Source of the DNA: Panacagrimonas sp052386745
GTDB taxonomy: Bacteria > Pseudomonadota > Gammaproteobacteria > Nevskiales > Nevskiaceae
Reading direction: 5' to 3'
Assembly: GCA_052386745.1 (NCBI GenBank)
Contig: JBQTJW010000016.1
Location: 62,001-126,000 of the forward strand
DNA: 64,000 bases
Within the stretch, counting starts at the first letter, position 1, and the number at the start of each line of letters is the position of its first letter. Positions 26,670 through 35,457 of this stretch are shown piece by piece. Made by a program: the position numbers and the translations under genes. The notes beneath the pieces are model-generated. The model was given only the letters and a program-made list of their open reading frames with translations, was not told the DNA's origin and did no database searches.

Positions 26670-27857
26670 TCAATTCGCGCTGTAGGGCCGCAGAATTCGT
26701 TCCTGTCCGCCCGACGGCGCATCGGGCGCTGCGTCCTTTTCTTCGCGCTGATCGGTCACGGCCGAGTTCACGTTGACCGCGCCCACCACGCGCAGCGACT
26801 GCGTGGGGAACGAGAACGAGATGCCGGCCTGCGACAGCGCCGTCATCAGTTCCAGGTTGATGGCCTGCTGCACGTCCATCGACAGGTTGAAGTCGGCGTC
26901 GAGCATCCAGTACACCACCTCGAAGTCCAGCGACGAGGCGCCAAATTTCTGGAAATGCGCGCGATCGAAGCGCACCTTGGGCTTGGACTCGATGATGCTC
27001 CGCACCATCTTCGGCACCGCCGAGAGCTTGTCCGGCGGCGTGTCGTAGTCCAGCCCGAAGGCAAACACCACGCGCCGCTCGACCATGCGCTTGTAGTTGC
27101 GCGTGCGCGACTTGAGCAGGTCGCCGTTGGGGAAAATGATCTGCTCGCCGCCCAGGCTGCGCACGCGCGTGGTCTTGAGGCCCACGTACTCCACCGTGCC
27201 CATGTACTCGTCGACGATGATGAAGTCGCCGATCACGAACGGCTTGTCGATGACGATGGACAGCGAGGCGAACAGGTCGCCGAGGATGTTCTGCACCGCC
27301 AGCGCAATCGCCACGCCGCCGATGCCCAGGCCCGCCACCAGCGCGGTGATGTTGATGCCCAGGTTGTCCAGCGCCAGCAGCACCACCAGCGTCCACAGCA
27401 GGGTCTGGAGGATAAAGCCCATCGCCGCGAGGCTGGTGGCGGCCGCGGCGTTGGTGGCCATCGACCGGCTGCGCGAGTGCTCCAGCCAGAAGGTAATCCC
27501 GGCAGAAACCCAGAGGCCGATCTGCAGAAACGCCGCGACCGTGGCAAAGCCGCCAATCACAAGATCAGCGCGATCGGACAGCGCCAGGTTGCGGCTGCCG
27601 ATCATCAACGCGACGAAGAAGACCAGCCACTGGCGCGTCGCCTTGAGCGCGCAGACCACGGCATCGTCAGCGATGGTCTGGGTGCGCGCCGCGCGGGTAG
27701 CCAGGCGATCGACGGCCAGACGCTTGATCAGCGCAACCACCAGGTTGATGGCCAGGGCCATGCCCAGCGCCGTCAGCCAGGCCTGCACTGTGTTTTGCAG
27801 GACGACCGTGTCCAACCACTCCGATTGCATGGCAACTTCCTTCCGCTGCGCCGTCAT
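26670..27857 (-). CDS. MscS-family mechanosensitive channel
   Basis: 395 residues. Four to five N-terminal membrane segments (about 20-200), then the MscS pore helix and beta domain with GLGIGGVAIALAVQNILGDL, VIDKPFVIGDFI and the LGGEQIIFPNGDLL segment. It is expected to release solutes on hypo-osmotic shock. It lies upstream of the glycine-zipper gene with a 36-base gap, so the two may form a stress-related unit. Confidence 0.88.
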   Translation of the reverse strand: MTAQRKEVAMQSEWLDTVVLQNTVQAWLTALGMALAINLVVALIKRLAVDRLATRAARTQTIADDAVVCALKATRQWLVFFVALMIGSRNLALSDRADLVIGGFATVAAFLQIGLWVSAGITFWLEHSRSRSMATNAAAATSLAAMGFILQTLLWTLVVLLALDNLGINITALVAGLGIGGVAIALAVQNILGDLFASLSIVIDKPFVIGDFIIVDEYMGTVEYVGLKTTRVRSLGGEQIIFPNGDLLKSRTRNYKRMVERRVVFAFGLDYDTPPDKLSAVPKMVRSIIESKPKVRFDRAHFQKFGASSLDFEVVYWMLDADFNLSMDVQQAINLELMTALSQAGISFSFPTQSLRVVGAVNVNSAVTDQREEKDAAPDAPSGGQERILRPYSAN

Positions 27858-27952
27858 CCGGCCTTGATCGGCAGGGCCGCAAGGAAGGCGCCCGCGCGGG
27901 AAATTGCACGTTCGACGCCGCTCCAGTTGCGCGATGCAGCGGGCCCATGCTG

Positions 27953-27980
27953 TTGGATATTCCAGTTATCTATTCATAAT
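27953..27980 (+). promoter_or_regulatory. Candidate promoter for the entericidin gene
   Basis: TTGGAT and CATAAT are separated by 16 bases in the only A/T-rich patch of the 264-base gap between the MscS and entericidin genes. It lies about 140 bases before the entericidin start, so a moderate leader would result. Confidence 0.35.
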
Positions 27981-28121
27981 CATGACGTTATGCGCTCATT
28001 TCGACACGGTACGACTCTTGTGATCCGGCCCGGGACAGGCTGGCGGCCCGCCCACCAACCTGCAGGGCGGGTCACCGCGGGTGGCCCGTCGCATTTCCCC
28101 CAACCAGATAATGGAGTCACG

Positions 28122-28298
28122 ATGAACAGATTGATCGCGGGATTGATGAGCGCCGCTGTTGTGCTCGGCGGCAGCAGTCTTTCGGCCTGCAACACGCTGG
28201 AAGGTGCCGGCAAGGACGTGGAGCGCGCCGGCGAAAAGATTCAGTCGGCCAACTGCACCAAGGAAGAATCCAAGTCCGACGCGAGCTGCCAGAAGTAG
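28122..28298 (+). CDS. Entericidin A/B family lipoprotein
   Basis: 58 residues. The signal peptide ends in the lipobox LSAC; the mature part NTLEGAGKDVERAGEKIQ is the entericidin signature. These small lipoproteins are expressed in stationary phase or osmotic stress and have been proposed as toxin/antidote elements, with uncertain physiology. A GGAG ribosome site lies 5 bases before the ATG. It converges on the AsmA-like gene with a 4-base gap. Only one copy is present, not an ecnA-ecnB pair. Confidence 0.88.
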   Translation: MNRLIAGLMSAAVVLGGSSLSACNTLEGAGKDVERAGEKIQSANCTKEESKSDASCQK

Positions 28299-28302
28299 GC
28301 GG

Positions 28303-29634
28303 CTATGGCCTGATGCCGGTGAACACCAGCGTGCGCACGTCATCGTCGCGCGCTTCGGCCTGCAACATCACGCCGACGTTCACTTCGCCGGTCACCGTGT
28401 AGCCCAGGTCGCGCAGTCCCTCGTTGGCGAGGCTCGAAAGCACCGTGTCGTAAGCGGCCGGAACGGCCTCTTTTCTCACCGTCGAGGGTGTATCCACAGC
28501 GCGGTACCGCTCCAGGTTGATGCGGTTCACGGTCAGCCGGAAGTCGATGGTGGGACGACGGTAACCGGCCAGCGTGATGTAGCCGGTGAGCTTGGATGCA
28601 TCCAGCGTGGCGTCGACCGGGGCGATGATCATGCGTGCCTTGTCGCCGTGCACGCGCATGCGCACCGAGGCATGCGTCAGTGCCGAAGGATCGCGCGTAC
28701 CCGGAACCTGGCGCCCAAACTGCGCCAGCAGGTCGCGCGGACTGAACGCATCCAGCACGAGTCGACCGTCATACCGCACGTGGTCCGGAATGCCCTGCAT
28801 CGTGAGCTGGGCACGCACGCCCATTCCCAGGGCCCGGCCATCGAACTCGCCTTCCAGGGTTCCCGTGGCGCGATTCACGGCCACGTCGCCTCGCACGCGC
28901 GCCCAGACCGTGTCCACCAGGCCGCGCCCGTTGAATTCGAGGCTGGTTTTCTGTACCGCATAACGGCCGTGCGCCAGGTCCAGCACGGCCCGCCCGTCCA
29001 GCGTCAGCGTTCCGTAGAGGCGCGGAACCTCGCTGGCGAGGGTGGCACTGAGAACGAACGGAATGGCCCCGGCCCGCGTGCGGCGCTCGGTGTCCACCGA
29101 CACGCCCGAAAGCTGCCACTTCCGGCTGCTGCCCTCGTCCTCGAACCCGATTTCGGACTCGTCCATGCTGAACCGCTGCAGCGTGCGGAGCCGGGCATCA
29201 TCGAAGGCCGCATCGTTCATGGCGGCCAAAGCACCCCGCGGTTTGGGGAACAGGTCATCCCAGTTGTTGGCGCCCGCCGCGTTTCGGCGAAGCTCGGCGC
29301 GCAGCCGCTGGAACCGGATCTCGTTGAATTGCAGCTTCCCGCGGAGAAGCGGCGCACCTTCCAGGTCGAGCTCGATCCGGTCGGCCTGTGCAAACTCCTT
29401 GCGGCTGAAGCCGGGAAGGTCGAACAGCCTTGCGTCGCTAATGCTGAGCTGGGGCGACGGGAGCAGGCGAAGCTCCACGGCGCCGTTCACCTTAAATTCT
29501 CTCCCGGTAGCCTTGCGTACAGCCGCAACCACCTGGGATTTGAGATGGCGATCGACCATTACGGAACCAAGGTAGATCCCGGCCGCAACCGTCGCGAAGC
29601 CTGAAAGCGTGATGATGGCGCTGCGGCAGGTCAT
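28303..29634 (-). CDS. AsmA family protein
   Basis: 443 residues. One N-terminal membrane helix (about 6-27) and a periplasmic AsmA domain with VELRLLPSPQLSISDARLFD and DLEGAPLLRGKLQFNEIR. AsmA-like proteins bridge the periplasm and are thought to move phospholipids toward the outer membrane. At 443 residues it is shorter than E. coli AsmA (about 617). Its neighbour clsB, 48 bases upstream, makes cardiolipin, consistent with an envelope lipid context. Confidence 0.78.
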   Translation of the reverse strand: MTCRSAIITLSGFATVAAGIYLGSVMVDRHLKSQVVAAVRKATGREFKVNGAVELRLLPSPQLSISDARLFDLPGFSRKEFAQADRIELDLEGAPLLRGKLQFNEIRFQRLRAELRRNAAGANNWDDLFPKPRGALAAMNDAAFDDARLRTLQRFSMDESEIGFEDEGSSRKWQLSGVSVDTERRTRAGAIPFVLSATLASEVPRLYGTLTLDGRAVLDLAHGRYAVQKTSLEFNGRGLVDTVWARVRGDVAVNRATGTLEGEFDGRALGMGVRAQLTMQGIPDHVRYDGRLVLDAFSPRDLLAQFGRQVPGTRDPSALTHASVRMRVHGDKARMIIAPVDATLDASKLTGYITLAGYRRPTIDFRLTVNRINLERYRAVDTPSTVRKEAVPAAYDTVLSSLANEGLRDLGYTVTGEVNVGVMLQAEARDDDVRTLVFTGIRP

Positions 29635-29682
29635 GGGACGGCGACGAATCAGGGAAAGCGATCGGGCGTTCCCGGCTGGGCG

Positions 29683-30951
29683 CTAATACGGCGGCGCCGC
29701 GAGCTTGCCGGGCCCGGCCTGCGAGCCAGGCGTGTCGTCCGGACCCGGGTCCGCATCCGGCACGGCCGGTTTGATGTCCGGCGCATGCGCCGGCAGGGAC
29801 CCGATCATTCGCGGCAGCCAGCGCAGCAGGTGAAACAGCATGACGCTGCCGATGGCATGCAGGACGGTGTGGCGGATGCTCGATGGCGCCACCCGCTTGC
29901 AGCTGTGATCGATCAGGCCCTGCAGGCGGTTGCCCAGCTCCTGGTTGAACGCGTGATCCTGGATCATGAGATTGGCCTCCAGATTCAGCGACAGGCTGAA
30001 CGGGTCCAGGTTGCTGGAGCCGATGGTGGCCCATGCATCGTCCATCACCGCGACCTTTCCGTGCAAGGGTCGTTCACAAAACTCGTGGATGCGCACGCCG
30101 GCAGCCATGAGATAGGCGTAGAGCGAGCTCGAACCCAGTACCGCCGCCGGCATGTCCGGATTGCCTTGCAGGATCATGTCCACCTGCACGCCTCGTCGCG
30201 CCGCCGAAGCGATCTGCCGTAGCAGCCGCAAGCCCGGCAGGAAATAGGCGTTGGCGATGATGAGCCGCTTGCGCGCCGTGCGGATGGCCGCCATGTACTG
30301 GCGTTCGATATCGGTACGGTGCCGGCGGTTGTCGCGCGTGACCAAGGTGGCGCGAACCTGACCCGTCGGTTCGGTGGTTGATGTCTTCTGCGGGGCCGGC
30401 CGCCTGCCCCAGTTCCATAGGCGTCGCCATTCGCGGCGCGACGGAGCTAGCGCGGCACGCATGAAGGCATGCATGTGGTCGACGATGGGACCGGTGACCT
30501 CCGCCGCGAAGTCCTGCTTGGACATGGGGCCGTGATGGATCAGGTGGTCCACCGAGTAGTTGATGCCCCCGATGAATCCGGTTTTCTGGTCCACCACCAC
30601 GAGCTTGCGATGCAGCCGGCGGAAGAAATTGGGGCGAATGCCGAAAATGCGCCGCTGATGGTCGACGCGATGCACGCGCACGCCCGCCGTCACCAGTTCG
30701 GCGATGTATTCCTGCGACAGATCCACTGAACCCCAGCCGTCCACCGTCAGATCGACCGCGGCGCCACGCGCAGCGGCGGCCAGCAGTGCCGCCTTGAGCT
30801 GCATGCCGACCTCGTCCTCGAACAGGATGAAGGTTTCCACCATGACGTCCTGCTGCGCGGCGGCAATGACCTCGAACACGCGTGGAAAGAATTCCTCGCC
30901 GTTCTCCAGCAGGCGAATCGTGTTGCCCTCCACCCACGGCCCGGTGCTCAC
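29683..30951 (-). CDS. clsB: Cardiolipin synthase B (phospholipase D family)
   Basis: 422 residues, GTG start overlapping the stop of the upstream gene. Two HKD motifs: H114-K116-D121 (HRKLVVVD) and H297-K299-D304 (HGKVAVMD). No N-terminal membrane helices, as in ClsB. It condenses phosphatidylglycerol molecules, or PG with a primary alcohol. The C-terminus has a Pro/Asp-rich tail. E. coli has ybhP-clsB-ybhN together; here ybhN is present but transcribed divergently. Confidence 0.88.
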   Translation of the reverse strand: MSTGPWVEGNTIRLLENGEEFFPRVFEVIAAAQQDVMVETFILFEDEVGMQLKAALLAAAARGAAVDLTVDGWGSVDLSQEYIAELVTAGVRVHRVDHQRRIFGIRPNFFRRLHRKLVVVDQKTGFIGGINYSVDHLIHHGPMSKQDFAAEVTGPIVDHMHAFMRAALAPSRREWRRLWNWGRRPAPQKTSTTEPTGQVRATLVTRDNRRHRTDIERQYMAAIRTARKRLIIANAYFLPGLRLLRQIASAARRGVQVDMILQGNPDMPAAVLGSSSLYAYLMAAGVRIHEFCERPLHGKVAVMDDAWATIGSSNLDPFSLSLNLEANLMIQDHAFNQELGNRLQGLIDHSCKRVAPSSIRHTVLHAIGSVMLFHLLRWLPRMIGSLPAHAPDIKPAVPDADPGPDDTPGSQAGPGKLAAPPY

Positions 30952-31697
30952 CGCCGCACCTCGGCGAACAGTGCCGCGTGGTCCGACAGTCGCGACCAGG
31001 GCAGGCTGGACAGCACCCGCTGCTCAATGCCCACCAGGTTGCGCTGATAGATGCGGTCCAGTCGCAGGAAGGGCGCAAAGGCCGGGAAGGTCCGCGCCGG
31101 CTGGCCCCTGGCGACCGTGAACAGCTCATCCATCGCGGCACACCGGCGCAGCACGCCGTTGGCCCGCTGCGTCCAGTCGTTGAAATCGCCGGCGACGATC
31201 AGCGGTGCATTGGTCGGAAGGGTGTTGCTCAAATCACACATGAGGCTCATCTGTTGCAGCCGGTGCTTGGCCAGCAGACCCAGGTGCACGCAAATCGCGT
31301 GCACATCGCGGGTCCAGCCCGGAACGCGCAGCACGCAGTGGAGCATGCCGCGCCGCTCGGGTCCGGCGATGGAAATATCCACGTTGCGGTAGCTCACGAT
31401 CGGAAACTTCGACAGCACCGCGTTGCCATGATGGCCGTGCGGATAAATCGCGTTGCGCCCGTAGGAGAAGTGCGGCCACAGCGAATCCGCCAGAAATTCG
31501 TACTGCGGCAGACCGGGCCAGTTGACGCCCTTGGGCCGTGCGGCTGCATCGTCGCCCAGGACTTCCTGCAGGAACACGATGTCCGCAGCCACCGAGCGGA
31601 TGGCCTCGCGCAGTTCGTGCAGCACGAATCGCCGATTGAACGAGGTGAAACCCTTGTGCAGGTTCAGCGTGAGGATCTTGAGCGACCTCACCGGCAT
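30948..31697 (-). CDS. Endonuclease/exonuclease/phosphatase family protein (YbhP-like)
   Basis: 249 residues from the ATG of MPVRSLKILTLNLHKGF. EEP-fold motifs: LNLHKGF, DIVFLQEV, AGDFNDW and a terminal SDHAALF. E. coli YbhP is the family's relative next to clsB; its substrate is unsettled. The frame is open to an ATG at 31877, but that would overlap the divergent ybhN start and adds about 60 residues without homology that I can see. The 3' end overlaps clsB. Confidence 0.8.
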   Translation of the reverse strand: MPVRSLKILTLNLHKGFTSFNRRFVLHELREAIRSVAADIVFLQEVLGDDAAARPKGVNWPGLPQYEFLADSLWPHFSYGRNAIYPHGHHGNAVLSKFPIVSYRNVDISIAGPERRGMLHCVLRVPGWTRDVHAICVHLGLLAKHRLQQMSLMCDLSNTLPTNAPLIVAGDFNDWTQRANGVLRRCAAMDELFTVARGQPARTFPAFAPFLRLDRIYQRNLVGIEQRVLSSLPWSRLSDHAALFAEVRR

Positions 31698-31846
31698 GAT
31701 CGACTGCTCGGCCGCGATGTCGGCTGAGGTGTGCGCGGGCTCGATCGGAATCTCGATCGAACCGATCACCGGCGTGTCGTGGGCATTCAAGGGCGAGGGC
31801 TCCAGCGTCGGGTGGTCATGGGCACAGAATCTGCGGAGGCGGTGCC

Positions 31847-32926
31847 ATGATGAAGATAGACCGGAAGTGGCGAACACGTCTTCAAAAGGGATTCGCGCTC
31901 GCCTTCACGGTCATCGTGCTGGGGCTTGTGATTCACCAGGCGCGTTCGCTGGACTGGCCAGCGATCGTTCGGGCACTCAAGGACTACCGTCCCGCAACGC
32001 TTGCCCTGACGCTGGCCTTCCCGGCCGTCGGCTTCCTCATGCTGTCGTGCTACGACCTGCTGGCGCGCCCGCTCGCGCTTCAGCACATCAGCCGTACACG
32101 GATCATGCGGATCGGCTTCATCAGCTACGCATTCACGCTGAACTTCGGGACCCTGATCGGTGGGCTGGCCGTCCGTCATCGCCTGTATTCCCGCCACGAC
32201 GTGGGCATGGCGGCCGTGACGCAGGTTGCGGGGCTGGCCATCGTCACCAACTGGAGCGGCTACCTGTTGTTCGCAGGGCTCATCTACCTCATCGACCCTC
32301 CTGCCCTGCCCTCCTCGTGGGCGGTGCATGCCTCCGGCGGCGATCAATGGCTGCGAGTCGTCGGATCGGTGATGCTGGCGGTGGTGCTGGCGTACTTGGC
32401 GTTCTGCACGATTTTCCGCGGGCGCATCTGGCATTTCCGCACCCTGTCCTTCAGCCCCCTGCCCCTCCCCAAGGCCGCGGCGCAGTTCCTGATTTCGGGC
32501 GCAAGCTGGTCGATGATGGGCCTCGCGCTGAACCAGCTGCTGCCCGCGGACGTGCCCCTGCAGGCCATCATGACCGGAGTTTTCGTGGCGGCGGTGGCGG
32601 GACTCATCGTGCGCGTTCCTGCGGGGCTCGGCGTGCTTGAAGCGGCGCTGGTCTTCCTGCTGCGCGATGACGCACCGTCCAGTGTCGTGCTGGCAGCGGC
32701 CCTGGCCTACCGCGTGATCTACCTGATCCTCCCGCTGTTGATCGCGATGACCCTGTTCGCTTTCGAGGAAATCCAGGCGCGTCGTTGCAAAGGTCGCGGC
32801 ATGGCGGGAATCCAGAAAAAGAAGCCCGGCGTGAGCGGGGAACGCGGAAAGAACCGGAAGCCGATCCCGGTTCCTTCCGCCGTCCCGGCGCCGGTGGCAG
32901 CCCCGCTCAACTCTCACGACGGCTGA
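31847..32926 (+). CDS. YbhN-like lysylphosphatidylglycerol synthetase-family membrane protein
   Basis: 359 residues with about eight membrane helices and a polar C-terminal tail (about 310-359). YGL-like patterns such as AFTLNFGTLIGGLAVRHRLY and VRVPAGLGVLEAALVFLL are typical of the UPF0104/LPG flippase-like family. YbhN-type proteins lack the aminoacyl-transferase half and are presumed to handle phospholipids or their precursors. It is divergent from the ybhP-clsB pair, sharing a 149-base upstream region. Confidence 0.82.
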   Translation: MMKIDRKWRTRLQKGFALAFTVIVLGLVIHQARSLDWPAIVRALKDYRPATLALTLAFPAVGFLMLSCYDLLARPLALQHISRTRIMRIGFISYAFTLNFGTLIGGLAVRHRLYSRHDVGMAAVTQVAGLAIVTNWSGYLLFAGLIYLIDPPALPSSWAVHASGGDQWLRVVGSVMLAVVLAYLAFCTIFRGRIWHFRTLSFSPLPLPKAAAQFLISGASWSMMGLALNQLLPADVPLQAIMTGVFVAAVAGLIVRVPAGLGVLEAALVFLLRDDAPSSVVLAAALAYRVIYLILPLLIAMTLFAFEEIQARRCKGRGMAGIQKKKPGVSGERGKNRKPIPVPSAVPAPVAAPLNSHDG

Positions 32927-32980
32927 CACCCGCAATTTTGACTCGTTTCGACTCGTTCTGTCGCGCGCTTGCAACGGCAC

Positions 32981-33433
32981 TCAGGGCACGCGCGCCGGCT
33001 CGGTGTCCTTGGCTGAATCCCGAATGCCGACCACGAGGTTCTCGATGATCAGGCGGCGATACTTCACCGCATAACGAACCGACATTCCGGCCAGCGCTTT
33101 CTCCAACCGCTCGTGATCCTCATCACCGGGCGCATGCACGATCAGGAAATGGCAGCCCTGCTCCGCCAGTTCCAGCTGCTTCTCCCGTGCCGGTGCGCTG
33201 GCGCCGACAGCCAGCAGGCCCTTGGTCGAGAGATTTTCGGCAGCCTCGCGCGCCATGGTCTCCGGGTTGACCTCCATCAGGTCGTCGCCTGCGAAACCGG
33301 CGCCCTCCAGCGCCTTGCGTGCACGGACCGCAAGATGCCGGTTGGCGAATGCGGTCACGACGTGACCCGTCGGGTAGAAAATGCCGCCTTCCAGAAACTT
33401 GTTGGCGTCCTTCTGCTGGTGAATAGCGTCCAT
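32981..33433 (-). CDS. Hypothetical stress-type protein
   Basis: 150 residues from MDAIHQQKDANKFLEGG. The centre (GHVVTAFANRHLAVRARKALEGAGFAGDD) follows the pattern of proteins with a small alpha/beta fold resembling heat-induced YflT-like domains, and HFLIVHAPGDEDHERLEKAL follows. I cannot name the family. No signal peptide or membrane helix. It is monocistronic, with 54 and 65 bases to its neighbours. Confidence 0.6.
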   Translation of the reverse strand: MDAIHQQKDANKFLEGGIFYPTGHVVTAFANRHLAVRARKALEGAGFAGDDLMEVNPETMAREAAENLSTKGLLAVGASAPAREKQLELAEQGCHFLIVHAPGDEDHERLEKALAGMSVRYAVKYRRLIIENLVVGIRDSAKDTEPARVP

Positions 33434-33498
33434 GGGGGGTCCTCTGGTTGATTGTGAAGGCTGACCGCCTCGCGCCATGCGCCGGCACTGCCCGGGCT

Positions 33499-34728
33499 CT
33501 AGAAGTTCACCCCGATACCCACCGCCAGCGAGTGCGCGACATATGCGTTTTCACGGTCTTCGTATGCGTAGTCGCCCCGCAATTGCCATTCCCGCGATGC
33601 CACCCAGGTCATTCCGGCTCCGGCGCGCTGAAAGTCGGCGCGCATCTGCGGCGGCAGCGCTTCCTCGCCCCGGTAATAGCTGAGCGTGGGGCGCCAGCGC
33701 TGTCCCAGCTTCCAGCCCAGGCGTACGCCGCCGATGCGCGTGTCGGAACCATCCACCTCGGTGGTGAACGAGTACTGGAGGTCCAGCACCGTTGCGCTGC
33801 TTGGGAACAGGCGCACGCCCGGCGTCAGCGTGCTGACCTGTCCCGAGCTGTAATCCAGGACCTGGTACGCGAGCTGGGGCTGGACGAAATCGAGGCCCAG
33901 CCAGTCAAGCCGCACCGAGCCTTCCGTACGGGGCCGGAACTCTGCCTCCGGCGTGCCGCCGATGTCCATGCGAACGCCAAGGGCATCGAACAGGATCGTG
34001 GCAACACCGACCAGGAACGAATCGTCCACCGCCTCGAAGCGGTGATGTTGCTCGTAGACGCCATAGGCCTGGAGATCGGACGAAAAGCGGTAGCCCAGTT
34101 CGAACTGGAGCTGGTTCTCCCAGCCGCGCTCGTTGTCGAAATGGTCTGCGGATCCGCCCACGTTGAGGCGCCACGGCCGCGCATCGTCGCGCCGCCCGGG
34201 CGGAGACGCGCGGCGCAGGTTGCGGCCGGAAAGATCGGCAGCCGCCTGGAACGCCAGATCCGCCGCCTTGTCACGCCGCTCCGCGCGCAGCAATTCGCCT
34301 TCCGCGACGAGCGTGTTGTACGCATCGCTCTTCGCTGTTGCGGGGACGGCCTTCGCGGCCTGCAATTCCGTGCGTGCGCGTTCCGTGTTGCCGGCGGTCA
34401 CCAGCGTGCGCACCAGCCCGAGACGATAGCGCCGCTGACCAGGAGCGGCCGCGATCAGTTCCTCCCACAGCACGATTGCTTCGTCAAAACGCCGCGCGCC
34501 CCAGGCCGTCAGCGCCCGATCCTCCACCGCAAGGAGTGCCGAATCAGTTAAGGCGGCGGCCGATGCTGCCGCCGCTGCTGCTTCAGCATCCGCCGCCCAG
34601 CATCCAGGCGCACAAGCGATCAGCGCCGCAGCGAGCGCCACCCAACCGGCGAACGAGGAATGCGGAACAAGGTGGAACGATCGCACTGATTCACGGACTC
34701 CGGGCAAGGGACACGGCGAGCCCTGCAT
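33499..34728 (-). CDS. YaiO-family outer-membrane beta-barrel protein with TPR-like N-terminus
   Basis: 409 residues. The signal peptide ends near residue 45 (CAPGCWA). A short TPR-like helical region (about 60-150, with ARRFDEAIVLWEELIAAAPGQ) precedes a beta-barrel of alternating hydrophobic strands and a terminal Phe (GIGVNF), the outer-membrane insertion signal. This is the plan of YaiO. The barrel may be a pore or a glycan-export partner; no polysaccharide genes are adjacent. The function is unknown. Confidence 0.75.
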   Translation of the reverse strand: MQGSPCPLPGVRESVRSFHLVPHSSFAGWVALAAALIACAPGCWAADAEAAAAAASAAALTDSALLAVEDRALTAWGARRFDEAIVLWEELIAAAPGQRRYRLGLVRTLVTAGNTERARTELQAAKAVPATAKSDAYNTLVAEGELLRAERRDKAADLAFQAAADLSGRNLRRASPPGRRDDARPWRLNVGGSADHFDNERGWENQLQFELGYRFSSDLQAYGVYEQHHRFEAVDDSFLVGVATILFDALGVRMDIGGTPEAEFRPRTEGSVRLDWLGLDFVQPQLAYQVLDYSSGQVSTLTPGVRLFPSSATVLDLQYSFTTEVDGSDTRIGGVRLGWKLGQRWRPTLSYYRGEEALPPQMRADFQRAGAGMTWVASREWQLRGDYAYEDRENAYVAHSLAVGIGVNF

Positions 34729-34824
34729 TGGAGCATTTCCGGCGAGACCCTACGCGCTAGCTGACTCGCAGCACGCCTCGATCCTGCTATCGGCACTCGA
34801 CCCGATGGGTCTGCAACCCGCTGT

Positions 34825-35169
34825 TCAGAACGCCACGCCGTAGAGCAGGTAGAGCCCCACCGCACCCACCGAACCATGCGCCAGGGCGGCCCATAGCGGC
34901 GCACGATTCTTGAAGATGAGCTGAAAGAAGATGAGCCCGCCCGCCGCGCCGGCCGAAAAGACCGCGAATGCCCACCAGGCGCGTTCGGGCGTCATTGCAT
35001 CCTGAAGGTTTGCCGCCAGCAGCAGCCCGATACCGACCAGCGCACCCAGGCCGTGGGCGGGCCCCAGGAATCCGGGAATCGGCTTGTTGGCTGCAATCAG
35101 GCCGGTCATCAGCAGTCCCCCGGACGCGATCGCGGCGAGAACGAGGAAAGCAATCTGGATCATGCTCAT
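34825..35169 (-). CDS. Small four-helix membrane protein
   Basis: 114 residues from MSMIQIAFLVLAAIASGGLL, with four hydrophobic segments and little polar sequence. GPAHGLGALVGIGLLL and the terminal AALAHGSVGAVGLYLLYG show repeated Ala-His-Gly motifs in membrane helices. I do not recognise a named family. The frame is open upstream but the hydrophobic start defines the N-terminus. It is separate from the YaiO gene by 96 bases. Confidence 0.6.
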   Translation of the reverse strand: MSMIQIAFLVLAAIASGGLLMTGLIAANKPIPGFLGPAHGLGALVGIGLLLAANLQDAMTPERAWWAFAVFSAGAAGGLIFFQLIFKNRAPLWAALAHGSVGAVGLYLLYGVAF

Positions 35170-35457
35170 GAAGGGCTCCCGGCGAGTCTGGCTCTGTCTG
35201 GTGGCTGGAACGCGGCGCTGACGCAATTCGTACAGCGCGGCAGCGCGACGCCCGTGAAGCATAGACCAGAGCGCGGACCCAGCGGGCGAACGCACACGGG
35301 ATCACGCCGGGGTTGGCATGCGGCGGGGAATGATCCTTCCGCCGCAGCCGGATTCCGATGCTGGATGGATCCAGCGAGCTGGAACTCGCTGTACGGACAA
35401 GCAGGGTCGGCCGTATCCGTCGCCGTCCGGAATCCCCGTTTCCTGTTCCAATAGCGC

